Of a stretch of DNA of 64,000 bases, positions 18,730 through 28,306 are shown one piece after another; position 1 is the stretch's first letter; every line of letters starts with the position of its first letter. The notes under the pieces were generated by a model. That model was not told the DNA's origin, did no database searches, and saw only the letters and a list, made by a program, of their open reading frames with translations. Where the stretch lies: positions 248,001 through 312,000 of the forward strand of contig CAVXFL010000009.1 of assembly GCA_963761015.1 (NCBI GenBank), read 5' to 3'. This DNA comes from CAVXFL01 sp963761015 (GTDB lineage: Bacteria > Pseudomonadota > Alphaproteobacteria > Acetobacterales > Acetobacteraceae). The position numbers and the translations under genes were made by a program.

Positions 18730-20035
18730 ATGCCGACTTCCAACAGCTCCTGTTTTTCATTGCTTCCCCCACGCGCGCTGCTTCGGACGGTGATGCGGAT
18801 CGCGGTTCTTTCGCTGCTGTCTGCCTGCGCCACGCATTCCTCGCCGCAAATGACCGACGAAAGCGGCGAAGCTGCAGACTACGCCAAGCGCGCGGTGGGC
18901 GACTACAAGCCGCCTGGGCCGCCGGACGATCCGTGGGGGCCATACATCAACGAGGCGTCCAAGCGCTTCGACGTGCCCGATCGGTGGATCCGCGAGGTCA
19001 TGCGGGTCGAATCGGGCGGCAACGAATTCCTGAACGGTCAGTTGATCACCTCGCCCGTCGGCGCCATGGGCCTCATGCAGGTCATGCCGCAGACCTACGA
19101 CGAGCTGCGGATTCGCTACGCGCTCGGGGACGATGCGTACGACCCGCACAACAACATCCTCGCCGGCACGGCATACATTCGCGAAATGTACAGACCTGTA
19201 CGGCTCGCCGGCGTTCCTCGCCGCCTATAACGCCGGTCCGGGGCGGGTCGACGACTACATGCAGCACAGCCGGCCGCTGCCGGACGAGACGCGGCGCTAC
19301 ATCGCCATGATCGAGCCGTACATCCAGGAGGTCTATCCGGATAACCGCTCCTCGGCCGACCAACTGGCGATGAACCTGCCGGGCGGATTCCGCAACGTGT
19401 TGATCGCGCGCGTTCGGCATAATCCGCGCGGCTACAAATCGGCTCAGGAGGTCGCGCGCAATCGCGCGCGCATTCACCCGCGGGTCGCGCATCTCCATTC
19501 CGCCCGATACGCGAAGCTTGGCCGGGTGCGGGAGCATGGGCATTCGGCGCACGGTCATCTTTACGCCAGCGCGCGACATCATGGGCGGCGGTATGCCGCC
19601 GTGCACTCAAACCGGGCGGCCCATGCGTCCCGTCATCACGCGTACGCCCGCATTCAGCTCGCATCCGCGCGCGGATCGCGAGCGAGCCATCATTCGCATC
19701 GCGGGGTCCACCACACGCAGCGGGGGGCGCGCTTCCAGTTGGCGATGGCCGCGACGCCCACGGCCAGCTTCCGCCTGATCTCCGAAGCCATGGCCGACAC
19801 TCGCGCGGCCCACACGAGGCGGGCCCATCCGGCCGGCCATCGCGCGGCCCCTCGCTCGGCATCGCACAAGCATGAGCGCGCGCACGCCAGCCGCGTGGCC
19901 GTCCACCGGCACGCCCCGCACCGCGCCCATTCGTCGCGGCGGGCGACGAAGCGGCGGGCGAAGCTGCTGCGCCACCAGCATCGGCAGCACCACAAGACCC
20001 GGCTCACCTCGGCGTCGAAGCATCACAAGGGCTGA
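18730..20035 (+). CDS. Lytic transglycosylase lipoprotein with long His/Arg-rich tail (frame break at 19192)
   Basis: Peptidoglycan-cleaving transglycosylase of the soluble-Slt fold. GGGAGG lies upstream of ATG 18730. A hydrophobic segment ends in the lipobox-like LLSAC near residue 33, predicting an outer-membrane lipoprotein. Catalytic Glu is in IREVMRVESGGNEF; GAMGLMQVMPQTYDEL and AAYNAGPGRVDDYM complete the signature. At 19192 an extra A (TACAGACC where TACGACC is expected) breaks the frame between AYIREMY and DLYGSPAFLAAYNAG. The last 160 or so residues are extremely rich in His, Arg, Ala and Ser (for example HASRHHAYARIQLASARG, RRAKLLRHQHRQHHKTR). Such a tail could bind metal, anionic polymer or the wall. 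Repaired length is about 434 aa. Confidence 0.85.
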
Positions 20036-20093
20036 GCCGTGGATGCCGTGAACCGGGCCCGCGCCGGGCCCGCGTAAACCTGATCCCGAAACT

Positions 20094-20126
20094 CCCGCCA
20101 CGGTCACCGCGGCGGGTGTTTTCTTT
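20094..20126 (+). terminator. Rho-independent terminator after the transglycosylase
   Basis: CCCGCC and GGCGGG pair around ACGGTCACCGC, followed by TGTTTTCTTT. It lies 59 bases after the transglycosylase stop and before the next gene's ribosome site. Confidence 0.7.
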
Positions 20127-20171
20127 GCCCGCAAACACGCGGCATCATCGCGCCAACCTGGGAGCAGCGAG

Positions 20172-22275
20172 ATGCTGGCGCGTTTTTCCACCCTCACCCC
20201 GCTGCTCGTGCCGGGCTCCGTCGCCATCGTGGGCGCCTCGGACGACCCGGCGCGCATCGGCGGCCGGCCGATCGCGTATATGCGCGCCCGCGACTACGCC
20301 GGAACCATCTTTCCGGTAAATCCCCGCCGCGCCCAGGTGCAGGGCATGCGCGCCTGGCCCACCATCGCCGATCTGCCCGAAACGCCGGATGTCGCCGTCG
20401 TCGCCGTGCCGGCCGAGCACGCGGTGCAGGCGGTGGCGGATCTGGGCGCGCGAGGGTGCAAGGGCGCCATCGTCTTCACCGCCGGCTTCGCCGAGGTCGG
20501 CAAATCGGGGGCCGCCGCGCAAGCGGCGATGACCGCGGCGGCCAGCGAACACGGCATGCGGTTGCTCGGTCCGAACTGCCTCGGCCTGTTCAACGCGCAA
20601 CTCGGCTATTACCCGATCTTTTCCTCCTCGTTCGAGAACGGCTTCCCGTTGCCCGGGCAAATCGGCATCGCCAGCCAGTCCGGCGCCTACGGTACGCGAT
20701 CTGTTCGTGGCGGCGCGGGAACGGGGGCTCGGCACGCCGATCTGCGTCACCACCGGCAACGAGGCCGATGTGACGATCGGCGACGTGATCGGCTGGCTCG
20801 CCGAGGACCCGGACACCGACGTGATCGCGGCCTATGCCGAGGGCATCCGCGAGGCCGACAGTCTGCTCGCGGCGCTCGCGGCGGCGCGGGCGGCGCGCAA
20901 GCCGGTGGTGCTGATGAAGGTCGGCCGGAGCGCGCTCGGCCGGGCGGCGGCGCGCTCGCACACCGCCTCGATCGCCGGCAGACGATGCGGTGCTCGACGC
21001 CGTGCTGGCGGAATTCGCCGTGGTCCGCGCCCGAACAACCGAAGAGATGCTGGACATCGCCTATGCCGCGACCCGCCGGATTTACCCCGCGCGCAACACC
21101 TTGGGCGTGATCACGGTCAGCGGCGGTGCCGGCGTGCTGGTCAGTGACGCCGCCGAGTCGCTCGGTCTCGCAATGCCGGAAATGCCGGCGGCGGCGCAGG
21201 CGCGGCTCAAGGCGTTGGTGCCGTTTTCCGCGCCGCGCAATCCGGTGGACTGCACGGCCCAGGTGTTCAACGACAGGTCCCTGATCGGGCGATTCGCGGA
21301 AACCGTGGTCGCGGAGGGCGGCTACAGCTCGGTTCTGGCCTTCTTTTCGCAGACCGGCGGCGCCGGCTCCATCGCCCCGGATCTGCGCCGGCAGTTGAAC
21401 GAGGTGAAGGCGCGCCACCCCGACCGGCTTTACGTGCTCTCGGTGTTGGCCCCGCCCGAGCGCGTGCGCGAATACGACCAGGACGGGTTCGTGGTGTTCG
21501 AGGATCCGTCACGGGCGGCCGTGGCGATCCACGCCATGGGCCGGTTCGGCGAGGCGTTCGCCCGCCCCGAGCCCGCCGCGCCGCCGCATGTTCCGCATGT
21601 GCCGCTGCCACCGGTCACGCCGAGCGAAGCCCAGTCGAAACGCCTGCTCGCGGCTGCGGGCATTGCCTCGGTGGCGGAGGCGGCGTGCGACTCGGCGGAC
21701 ACGGCGGTCGCGGCGGCGGAGCGGCTCGGCTTCCCGGTCGTCCTGAAAATCCTGTCCGCGGACATCCTGCACAAATCCGAAATCGCCGGCGTGGCCCTGG
21801 ACGTGGCCGACGCAGAGTCGGTCCGCCGCGAATATGCGACGCTGATCGCGCGGGCGCGCGCCGCCACCCCCGGCGCGCGGCTGGAGGGCGTGCTGGTCGC
21901 GCGCCAACTCAGGGGCGGGGTGGAGTGCATCCTGGGCGTCCACCGCGACCCGGTATTCGGCCCGGTAGCCATGTTCGGCCTGGGCGGAATCTTCGTGGAG
22001 GTACTGAGGGACGTCGTGTTCCGCCGCTGCCCGTTCGGCGAGGACGTGGCCCTCGCGATGATCCGATCGATTCGCGGCGCGCCGTTGCTGCTGGGCGCGC
22101 GCGGGCGGCGTCCGGCCGACGTCCCGGCACTCGCGCGCATGCTGGCCCGGCTATCCGGTCTTCGCGCACCAAGCCGGCCCGCGCCTCGCCGCGATCGACC
22201 TCAACCCGGTCTTCGCCATGCCGGACGGCGAAGGGGCTTTTGCGGCCGATGCGGTGATCGAGAATCCGGGACTGA
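20172..22275 (+). CDS. NDP-forming acyl-CoA synthetase (acetate-CoA ligase type), three frame breaks
   Basis: ADP-forming acyl-CoA synthetase family, which makes ATP or ADP with acyl-CoA and a carboxylate through a phosphohistidine. GGGAG precedes ATG 20172. Order: CoA-binding Rossmann domain (VPGSVAIVGASDDPARIGG), two succinyl-CoA-ligase-like domains (LLGPNCLGLFN; catalytic His in AARSHTASIAG), ATP-grasp (GFPVVLKILSADILHKSEIA). Coding runs through three +1 slips: near 20691-20698 (GAYGT to LFVAARERG), at 20980 (GGCAGACGAT for GGCGACGAT) and near 22156 (ATCCGG for ATCGG). After DAVIENPG the frame stays open into the opposite-strand SDR; one more extra base near 22268 would give a stop at 22273-22275, the end chosen here, so the 3' end is uncertain. 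Acyl substrate is unknown. Genuine decay is possible. Confidence 0.8.
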
Positions 22276-22361
22276 CTTTCGGCGCCCTTCCCGACGCAGG
22301 GCGGGCGTTTCCTCAGAGCCAAGTGCCGGCGGCCTGGCAGGCGTCCGCCGCCGGCCTCGCG

Positions 22362-23120
22362 CTATCCTCTTCCGACGAAGGGCATTTTCGTCGCCATCAC
22401 GGTGACGAACTGCACGTTGGAATCGGCAGGCATGTTGGCCATGAAAACGATCGTGCGGCCGACGTCGTCGACATCCATCAGCGGCTCCACCGCGACAGTG
22501 CCGTTCGCCTGCGGCACACCCTGCGCCATCCGCGAGGCCATTTCGGTGCGCGCGTTGCCGATGTCGATCTGGCCGCAGGCAATATCGTATTTCCGCCCGT
22601 CCAGCGACAGCGACTTGGTCAGCCCCGTGATGGCGTGCTTGGTCGAGGTGTAGGGCGCGGAATTGGGCCGCGGCGCGTGCGCGGAGATGGAGCCGTTGTT
22701 GATGATGCGCCCGCCGCGCGGGTTCTGCTCCTTCATCATGCGCACCGCATGCTGGGCGCACAGGAAACAGCCGGTCAGGTTCACCGCGACCACGTTCGAC
22801 CACTGCTCGAACGTCAGTTCCTCGAACGGCACGCCGGGCGCGTTCGTCCCGGCGTTGTTGAACAACAAGTCGAGCCGCCCGAATTTCGCCTTGGTCGCCT
22901 CGAACAGATTGGCAATGGATTTCGGGTCGGTCACGTCGGTCGGCACCGCGAGCGCCCGCTCGGCCGCACCGGATTTCGCGATCGTCTCATCGAGCTGGTT
23001 GGGCCGCCGTCCGGCCACCACCACGCGCCAGCCGTCTTTGAGCAGCGCGAGCGCGCTGGCGCGGCCGACGCCGCTGCCGCCGCCCGTGACGATCGCGATT
23101 TTTCCGCCGCTTGCGCTCAT
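22362..23120 (-). CDS. Short-chain dehydrogenase/reductase
   Basis: 252 aa NAD(P)-dependent oxidoreductase with classical SDR marks: cofactor motif TGGGSGVGRASA (residues 12-23), NNAG near 88, catalytic Ser in NNGSISAHAP and YTSTK near 158. It begins IAIVTGGGSGVGRASALAL, fits the usual 250 aa length, and is intact. R-rich AGRRPNQLDE after beta-strand 2 favours NADP. The substrate is unknown. It is convergent with the acyl-CoA synthetase and divergent from the serine hydrolase gene, with about 130 bases between starts. Confidence 0.92.
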   Translation of the reverse strand: MSASGGKIAIVTGGGSGVGRASALALLKDGWRVVVAGRRPNQLDETIAKSGAAERALAVPTDVTDPKSIANLFEATKAKFGRLDLLFNNAGTNAPGVPFEELTFEQWSNVVAVNLTGCFLCAQHAVRMMKEQNPRGGRIINNGSISAHAPRPNSAPYTSTKHAITGLTKSLSLDGRKYDIACGQIDIGNARTEMASRMAQGVPQANGTVAVEPLMDVDDVGRTIVFMANMPADSNVQFVTVMATKMPFVGRG

Positions 23121-23254
23121 CTGTTCCCCCGTTTGCGTCGTTCCATCGAGCTGGTGGCATTATGACACGCGCCACCCGCGATGCCACTCCCGCCCTGGCC
23201 GGCGGGTTATGCGGCTGCTAGGACCCCGGCGCCCGCGAAATCGAGGAGGTTGCC

Positions 23255-24370
23255 GTGTCCGATGCCGCCTATGTCCCGCCCCAGGACGGCGTACCGTGGG
23301 AACGGAGCGATCCGCCGCGGGCCGGCTTCGACGCCGCGAGGCTGGAGCAGGCGGCCGGCTTCGCGCGCGAGCACGAAACACCCTGGCCGCGCGATCTGCG
23401 CGCGCATTTCGACGCCGGCTATTTCGATCCCCCGCCGCACAACGAGGTGCTCGGGCCGGTGGCGCCGCGCGGCGGGCCGAACGGCCTGATTTTGCGCGGC
23501 GGCCGGATCGTCGCGTCCTGGGGCGACACCCGCCAGGTCGACATGACGTTCAGCGTCGCCAAGAGCTATCTGAGCCTGCTTGCCGGCCTCGCCCTGGCGG
23601 ACGGATTGATCGCGGATCTAGATGAGAAGGTCCGCCGCACGGTCGACGACGGCGGCTTCGAGGGACCGCATAACGGCGCCATCACCTGGCGGAACCTGTT
23701 GCAGCTCACCTCGGAGTGGGAAGGCACGCTGTTCGACAAGTCCGACATGATCGACCGCAACCGCGACATCGGCGTGGAAGCGCGTGGGGCAAAAGGAACC
23801 TGGCGGGATCTGCAGCCGCCCGGCACCTATTGGGAATACAACGACGTGCGGGTCAACCGCCTCGGCCTGGCGCTGCTGCGCCTGTTCCGCCGCCCGCTGC
23901 CGAAGGTGTTCCGCGAGCGGATCATGGCGCCGATCGGCGCCTCGTCCGACTGGCGCTGGGAGGGCTATCGCAATTCGTATGTGGACATCGACGGGCGGCG
24001 GATGCAGTCCGTGCCCGGCGGCGGGCATTGGGGCGGCGGCGTGTTCATCCATGCCGAGGACCAGGCGCGCGTCGGCCTCTTGATGCTGCGCCGCGGCTGG
24101 TGGGGCGATCGCCAGATCATAGCCGAGGACTGGGTGCGCCAGTCCACGACGCCTTGCGAGCGCAACCCGCAATACGGGCTGCTGTGGTGGCTGAACACCG
24201 GCCGGCAGCGCCATCCCGAGATTTCCGCCGAGAGCTTCTTCGCCATGGGCGCCGGCGGCAACCTGACCTGGGTCGATCCCGCGCACGACTTGGTGGCGGT
24301 GATCCGCTGGATGGACCCCGACGCGATCGGCCCGTTCGTGGCCAAGGTGATGACGGCGCTCCGCGATTGA
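23255..24370 (+). CDS. Serine hydrolase, beta-lactamase/class C esterase family
   Basis: 371 aa penicillin-binding-protein-like hydrolase. The nucleophile Ser and general base Lys lie in FSVAKSYLSLLAGLALADG (SxxK), followed by the YxN-type motif in WEYNDVRVNRLGLALL. GGHWGGGVFIHAEDQARVGL and GAGGNLTWVDPAHDLVAV represent the C-terminal half. Members act as esterases, amidases or D-aminopeptidases. No signal peptide is seen, so it is probably cytoplasmic, unlike true beta-lactamases. The ATG has GAGG upstream. It stands alone, divergent from the SDR and convergent with the coiled-coil pair. Confidence 0.88.
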   Translation: MSDAAYVPPQDGVPWERSDPPRAGFDAARLEQAAGFAREHETPWPRDLRAHFDAGYFDPPPHNEVLGPVAPRGGPNGLILRGGRIVASWGDTRQVDMTFSVAKSYLSLLAGLALADGLIADLDEKVRRTVDDGGFEGPHNGAITWRNLLQLTSEWEGTLFDKSDMIDRNRDIGVEARGAKGTWRDLQPPGTYWEYNDVRVNRLGLALLRLFRRPLPKVFRERIMAPIGASSDWRWEGYRNSYVDIDGRRMQSVPGGGHWGGGVFIHAEDQARVGLLMLRRGWWGDRQIIAEDWVRQSTTPCERNPQYGLLWWLNTGRQRHPEISAESFFAMGAGGNLTWVDPAHDLVAVIRWMDPDAIGPFVAKVMTALRD

Positions 24371-24382
24371 TTGCGGCTGGGC

Positions 24383-24703
24383 TCAGCTCTCCCGGGGCGG
24401 CAAGGCCTTGCGTTCCTCCGCGATGCGATCGAGGCGTCCTTCGATCCGCGTGAGCCGGGTGATCGCCTCGGCGATCACATTGCCCGCGACCATGCTGGCG
24501 GCTGCCGTAGAGGCACTCCGGGCTTCGCTGACGAGCTGCCGCTGATCGGCCTCGATCTGCGTGATGCGCCGCTCGATGGCGTCGAGACGCGCGAGGATAG
24601 CCGCCAGAGCCGCGTTGATCTTCTCGTTCAGCTCGAACAGCTCTTCGATCTTGCGGGCGAGCCGCCATAGCGAGCCAAGCGCATCGAGCGCCCCGCGCGC
24701 CAT
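24383..24703 (-). CDS. Small coiled-coil protein of unknown function
   Basis: 106 aa, starting at an ATG that overlaps the TGA of the preceding small gene (TGATG). The sequence is highly helical with heptad-like repeats: WRLARKIEELFELNEKINAA, ILARLDAIERRITQIEADQR and ITRLTRIEGRLDRIAEER. A small hydrophobic patch (AASMVAGNVIAEA) lies between two coils. It resembles phasin-like or tether proteins in composition but no family is recognised. Co-translation with its partner implies a heteromeric coiled coil. Confidence 0.6.
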   Translation of the reverse strand: MARGALDALGSLWRLARKIEELFELNEKINAALAAILARLDAIERRITQIEADQRQLVSEARSASTAAASMVAGNVIAEAITRLTRIEGRLDRIAEERKALPPRES

Positions 24704-24951
24704 CAGGCGCTTGCCAGCTGCGATCGTCCCAGCTTCGCCAGCAGCTCGTCCAGCCTGCTTCGCTGACGCTCCGACATGGCATCCAGCCTGTCGAACAGGG
24801 ATGTGAGCTCGTCCGAAAGCGCACCCTCGGACCACGCCACGGCGGTGTTCCCGAGCGCTGGCCGCCCGGGCGTCTTCGTCTTCTCGGCCTTGACGGACCG
24901 AACGTCCTTGGCCCGAACGCCGGTTCTTTGCGTCCCGGTTCTTTGCGTCAT
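24703..24951 (-). CDS. Small basic coiled-coil partner protein of unknown function
   Basis: About 82 aa. The frame ends MSERQRSRLDELLAKLGRSQ, preceded by SDELTSLFDRLDAMSERQRS, clear amphipathic helices. The N-terminus is Arg/Lys/Thr-rich with a short internal repeat (TQRTGTQRTG). The start at 24951 has GGGAG about 11 bases upstream; an in-frame ATG at 25005 is an alternative. The same frame runs far upstream antisense to glcD, which is not considered coding. It is transcribed divergently from glcD and coupled to the following coiled-coil gene. Confidence 0.5.
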   Translation of the reverse strand: MTQRTGTQRTGVRAKDVRSVKAEKTKTPGRPALGNTAVAWSEGALSDELTSLFDRLDAMSERQRSRLDELLAKLGRSQLASA

Positions 24952-25134
24952 CGACGGAGCGCTCCCGTTCGCATTTTCCGTGCTTTCCTTTCGGGGTGGG
25001 CGCATTCGAGATAGCCAGTCGCGCCAGGTTTTTCCACACACGGCTTCCGTTGAGGGCCCGGCCGCGCGTCGCGGCGGTTGATCGCGGCCGGACCCGGCCG
25101 CATCTTTCCGGCAGGTAATGTCGAGGAGCCTGCC

Positions 25135-26580
25135 ATGATCGCGCTGCCCGATCCGAAGCCGGAGGTGCTGGCGCGGCGCGATGCCATCGTCGCCGGGCTG
25201 CGGGAGATCGTGCCCGAATCCGGCGTGATCGCCGAGAAGCTGCGCCTCAAGCCATACGAAACCGATGCGTGCACGGCGTATCGCCAGCCGCCGCTCGCGG
25301 TGGTGCTGCCGGAGACCACCGAGCAGGTCGCCGCGGCGATGCGGCTCTGCCACCGGAACGGCGCGCGCGTGATTCCGCGCGGCGCCGGCACCAGCCTGTC
25401 CGGCGGCGCGCTGCCGCTCGCCGACGCGGTGGTGATCGGGCTCATGCGCATGAGCCATATCAAGGAGGTGAACTTTTCCGACCGCTACGCCGTGGTCGAG
25501 GCCGGCGTGACCAATATCGGCATCACCCAGGCGGTGAGCGACGCCGGGTTCTTCTACGCGCCCGACCCGTCGAGCCAGCTCGCCTGCATGATCGGCGGCA
25601 ATGTCGGCATGAACTCGGGCGGCGCGCACTGCCTGAAATACGGCGTCACCGCCAACAACCTGCTCGGCGTCAAGCTGGTCACGGCCGAGGGCGAGGTGCT
25701 GGAGATCGGCGGCACGCATCTGGATGCCGCCGGCTACGACTGGCTCGGCCTGATCACCGGCAGCGAGGGCCAGCTCGGCATCGTGACCGAGGTGACGGTG
25801 CGCATCCTGCGCGGACCCGAGGGCGCGCGTGCCATGCTGGCGGCGTTCCGCTCCAACGAGGTGGCCGGCGCCTGCGTCGATTCCATCATCGGCTCCGGCA
25901 TCATCCCGGTGGCGCTGGAGTTCATGGACAAGCCGGCCATTCATGCCTGCGAAGCCTTCGCCCATGCCGGCTATCCGCTGGACGCGGAGGCGATGCTGAT
26001 CATCGAGGTCGAGGGCTGCGCCGAAGAGCAGGACCGGCTGCTCGCCCGGATCAGCGAAATCTGCCGCAACCACGACCCGATCAGCCTCAGGATTTCCGCC
26101 TCCGAGGAGGAGTCGCTGGCGATCTGGAAGGGGCGCAAGGCGGCGTTCGGCGCGGTCGGGCGCATCAGTCCCGATTATCTCTGCATGGACGGCACCATCC
26201 CGACCAGCCGCCTGCCCGACGTGCTCCATCGCATCGGCGAAATGAGCAAGCAGTACGGGCTGAACGTCGCCAACATCTTCCACGCAGGCGACGGCAACCT
26301 GCATCCGCTCATCATGTTCGACGCCAACGATCCGGACAGTTTCCATCGCGCCGAGACGTTCGGGGCGGAGGTGCTGAAACTCTGCGTCGCGGTCGGTGGC
26401 TGTCTGACGGGCGAGCATGGCGTCGGCGTGGAGAAGCGCGACCTGATGCCGGTGCAGTTCAATGAGACGGAATTGCAGCAGCAGCGGCGGATCAAGTCGG
26501 CGTTCGACCCCGAATGGCTGCTGAACCCCGCCAAGGTGTTCCCGCTGCAACCGGCCCCGGGGCTCGCGCGCGCCGCATGA
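25135..26580 (+). CDS. glcD: Glycolate oxidase subunit GlcD (FAD-linked)
   Basis: Catalytic FAD subunit that oxidises glycolate (or D-lactate) to glyoxylate. 481 aa. The FAD-binding PCMH domain shows PRGAGTSLSGGALPLADAVV (residues 83-102), GGNVGMNSGGAHCLKYGVTA and TGSEGQLGIVTEVTVRIL. The C-terminal domain contains FHAGDGNLHPLIMFD and GGCLTGEHGVGVEKR, the metal/substrate His motifs of GlcD. The start has GAGGAG upstream. The stop overlaps the glcE ATG (ATGA), so D and E are coupled. FAD passes electrons to the GlcF iron-sulfur subunit and the quinone pool. Confidence 0.95.
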   Translation: MIALPDPKPEVLARRDAIVAGLREIVPESGVIAEKLRLKPYETDACTAYRQPPLAVVLPETTEQVAAAMRLCHRNGARVIPRGAGTSLSGGALPLADAVVIGLMRMSHIKEVNFSDRYAVVEAGVTNIGITQAVSDAGFFYAPDPSSQLACMIGGNVGMNSGGAHCLKYGVTANNLLGVKLVTAEGEVLEIGGTHLDAAGYDWLGLITGSEGQLGIVTEVTVRILRGPEGARAMLAAFRSNEVAGACVDSIIGSGIIPVALEFMDKPAIHACEAFAHAGYPLDAEAMLIIEVEGCAEEQDRLLARISEICRNHDPISLRISASEEESLAIWKGRKAAFGAVGRISPDYLCMDGTIPTSRLPDVLHRIGEMSKQYGLNVANIFHAGDGNLHPLIMFDANDPDSFHRAETFGAEVLKLCVAVGGCLTGEHGVGVEKRDLMPVQFNETELQQQRRIKSAFDPEWLLNPAKVFPLQPAPGLARAA

Positions 26581-27797
26581 GCCTGGCCGTGCCGTCGGAG
26601 GAAGCCGGCATCGTCGCGGCGGTCCTCGGCGCCCACGATGCCGGGGAGCCGCTATTGGTGCTGGGCAACGGCACCAAATCGGGATTCCTGCGCCCGGTCC
26701 AGGCGGCGCGGAGCCTGTCGCTGCGTAACCATGCCGGGATCACGCTCTATTCGCCCAAGGAGCTGGTCGTCTCCGCCCGCGCTGGCACGACGCTCGCGGA
26801 TTTGCAAGCGGAGCTGTCACGCGCCGGCCAGCACATCATTGCCGAGCCGCCGGATCTGTCCGAGCTGCTCGGCGCGAACGGGCAGGAGGCAACGGGACCG
26901 CAGACGCTCGGCGGCGTGGTCGCGGCAAACCTCTCTGGACCACGTCGCATCGCCTCGGGCGCGATGCGCGATCACGTATTGGGCGTGCGCGCGGTGAACG
27001 GCCGGGGCGACGTGATCCGCTCGGGCGGGCGGGTACTCAAGAACGTCACCGGCCTCGATCTCTGCAAGCTGCTGACCGGCAGTTACGGCACGCTCGCGGT
27101 GCTGACCGAGGTCACGCTGAAGGTGCTGCCCGCGCCCGAGAGCTCGGGCACGGTGGTCTTGCCCGGTCTGGAGGCCGCCGCGGGCGTCGCGGCCTTGTCC
27201 GCAGCGCTCGGCTCGCCGTACAGCGTGTCGGGGGCGGCTTGGCTGCCCGCGGAGGCGGTGGCGCGCATCGCCGAACTGGCCCGCTTCGGCGGGCCGGTCG
27301 CCTTGGCGCGCATCGAGGACTTTTCGCCCAGCGTTGCCTATCGCACCGATCGGCTGCGCACCGACCTCGCGGGGTTCGGCGCCGGCGAAATTCTCGACGA
27401 CGGCGCGAGCCGGGCCGTCTGGCGGGCGGTGCGCGACGCGCGCCCGCTCGCGGCCGGGCCAAAAGATGCGATCTGGCGCGTTTCCGTCCGGCCCTCGGCG
27501 GGTCCCGATGTCGTTCGGGCAGTCGCGGCGCTCGGCGGGCGCTGTTTCCTGGACTGGGGCGGCGGGCTCGCCTGGATCGCCGCCCCGGCCACCGAAGCGG
27601 CGCACGACGCGATCACGGCCGCCGCGCGGGCGGCGGGCGGCGTCTGGACGCTGCTGCGCGCGCCCGACGCGCTGCGCGCGGGCCTGGACGTGATCCCGCC
27701 GGAACCGCCGGCCCTCGCCGCGATAACCCGGCGCGTGAAAGCGGCGTTCGACCCGAAGGGGATTTTGAACCCAGGGCGGATGTATGCTGGGTTGTGA
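26577..27797 (+). CDS. glcE: Glycolate oxidase subunit GlcE (FAD-binding)
   Basis: 406 aa, second FAD-binding subunit. Motifs: LVLGNGTKSGFLRPVQAARS, VVSARAGTTLADLQAELSRA, GQEATGPQTLGGVVAANLSG, GRVLKNVTGLDLCKLLTGSYG and a C-terminal VKAAFDPKGILNPGRMYAGL, the usual GlcE/GlcD-type tail. It overlaps glcD by 4 bases. Unlike standard glcDEF operons, glcF does not follow at once but about 510 bases downstream, after two small ORFs. Confidence 0.94.
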   Translation: MSLAVPSEEAGIVAAVLGAHDAGEPLLVLGNGTKSGFLRPVQAARSLSLRNHAGITLYSPKELVVSARAGTTLADLQAELSRAGQHIIAEPPDLSELLGANGQEATGPQTLGGVVAANLSGPRRIASGAMRDHVLGVRAVNGRGDVIRSGGRVLKNVTGLDLCKLLTGSYGTLAVLTEVTLKVLPAPESSGTVVLPGLEAAAGVAALSAALGSPYSVSGAAWLPAEAVARIAELARFGGPVALARIEDFSPSVAYRTDRLRTDLAGFGAGEILDDGASRAVWRAVRDARPLAAGPKDAIWRVSVRPSAGPDVVRAVAALGGRCFLDWGGGLAWIAAPATEAAHDAITAAARAAGGVWTLLRAPDALRAGLDVIPPEPPALAAITRRVKAAFDPKGILNPGRMYAGL

Positions 27798-27826
27798 ACC
27801 GAGTTCCCGGCGCCTCAGAGGCCGAG

Positions 27827-28153
27827 ATGACGGACACCAAGGTCGAATGCGAAGCTCGTCGCAAGCTGCCGGATTATGAGGAGACGCATCGCAAGAATGC
27901 GCGGCTCGTTCTTCTCGAAGCTGGCGTTCCCCCCGATCAGGTCGATGCGCAATGGGAGCGGTTGCGCAACCAGCCTCTTCCGTTCGATCTGCCCACCGAC
28001 GAGGAGGAGGGGGTGGATGATGATCGCAGCACGCATGGCGGCCGAAAAACCTGGTGCGGACGACTGAGCGTTGCCAGCATCGGAGGAGCGAAACTGCTTC
28101 TATCGACGGTTCGATCGCCGCGTGAGCCAACTCTGGTCGCTTGCAACGGATGA
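27827..28153 (+). CDS. Small hypothetical protein between glcE and glcF
   Basis: 108 aa frame, MTDTKVECEARRKLPDYEET at the start, then LVLLEAGVPPDQVDAQWERL and an acidic LPTDEEEGVDDD. The first 65 residues look protein-like; the rest (VASIGGAKLLLSTVRSPREP) is less convincing, and another frame slip near 28010 cannot be excluded. A modest AGAGG precedes the ATG 29 bases after glcE. No family is recognised. Confidence 0.4.
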   Translation: MTDTKVECEARRKLPDYEETHRKNARLVLLEAGVPPDQVDAQWERLRNQPLPFDLPTDEEEGVDDDRSTHGGRKTWCGRLSVASIGGAKLLLSTVRSPREPTLVACNG

Positions 28154-28280
28154 CCCTGGGTCGGCATTGGTTCGGGCGCAAGCACCCCGACAATGGCTGG
28201 CGATGAGTGGAGACGCGGAAGCCTATCGGAAGCTTTTTCCCAGGCAGCTATCCGACCTCATTCACTTCCTGACAGCTTGA
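28071..28280 (+). CDS. Small hypothetical ORF upstream of glcF
   Basis: 69 aa from a TTG, overlapping the previous small ORF in another frame. The C-terminal half (AMSGDAEAYRKLFPRQLSDL followed by IHFLTA) has a natural helical look and stops 26 bases before glcF. The start codon and ribosome site are poor, so the coding status is doubtful. Possibly the end of the same small gene after a frame break. Confidence 0.3.
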   Translation: MPASEERNCFYRRFDRRVSQLWSLATDDPGSALVRAQAPRQWLAMSGDAEAYRKLFPRQLSDLIHFLTA

Positions 28281-28306
28281 CCGGCCAACCGAAAAGATTA
28301 GCCCAA

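Noticed and set aside
24703..26550. 615-residue frame antisense to glcD reaching the coiled-coil gene
   Set aside because: Only the last 80 or so residues look protein-like and have their own start; the rest is the shadow of glcD.
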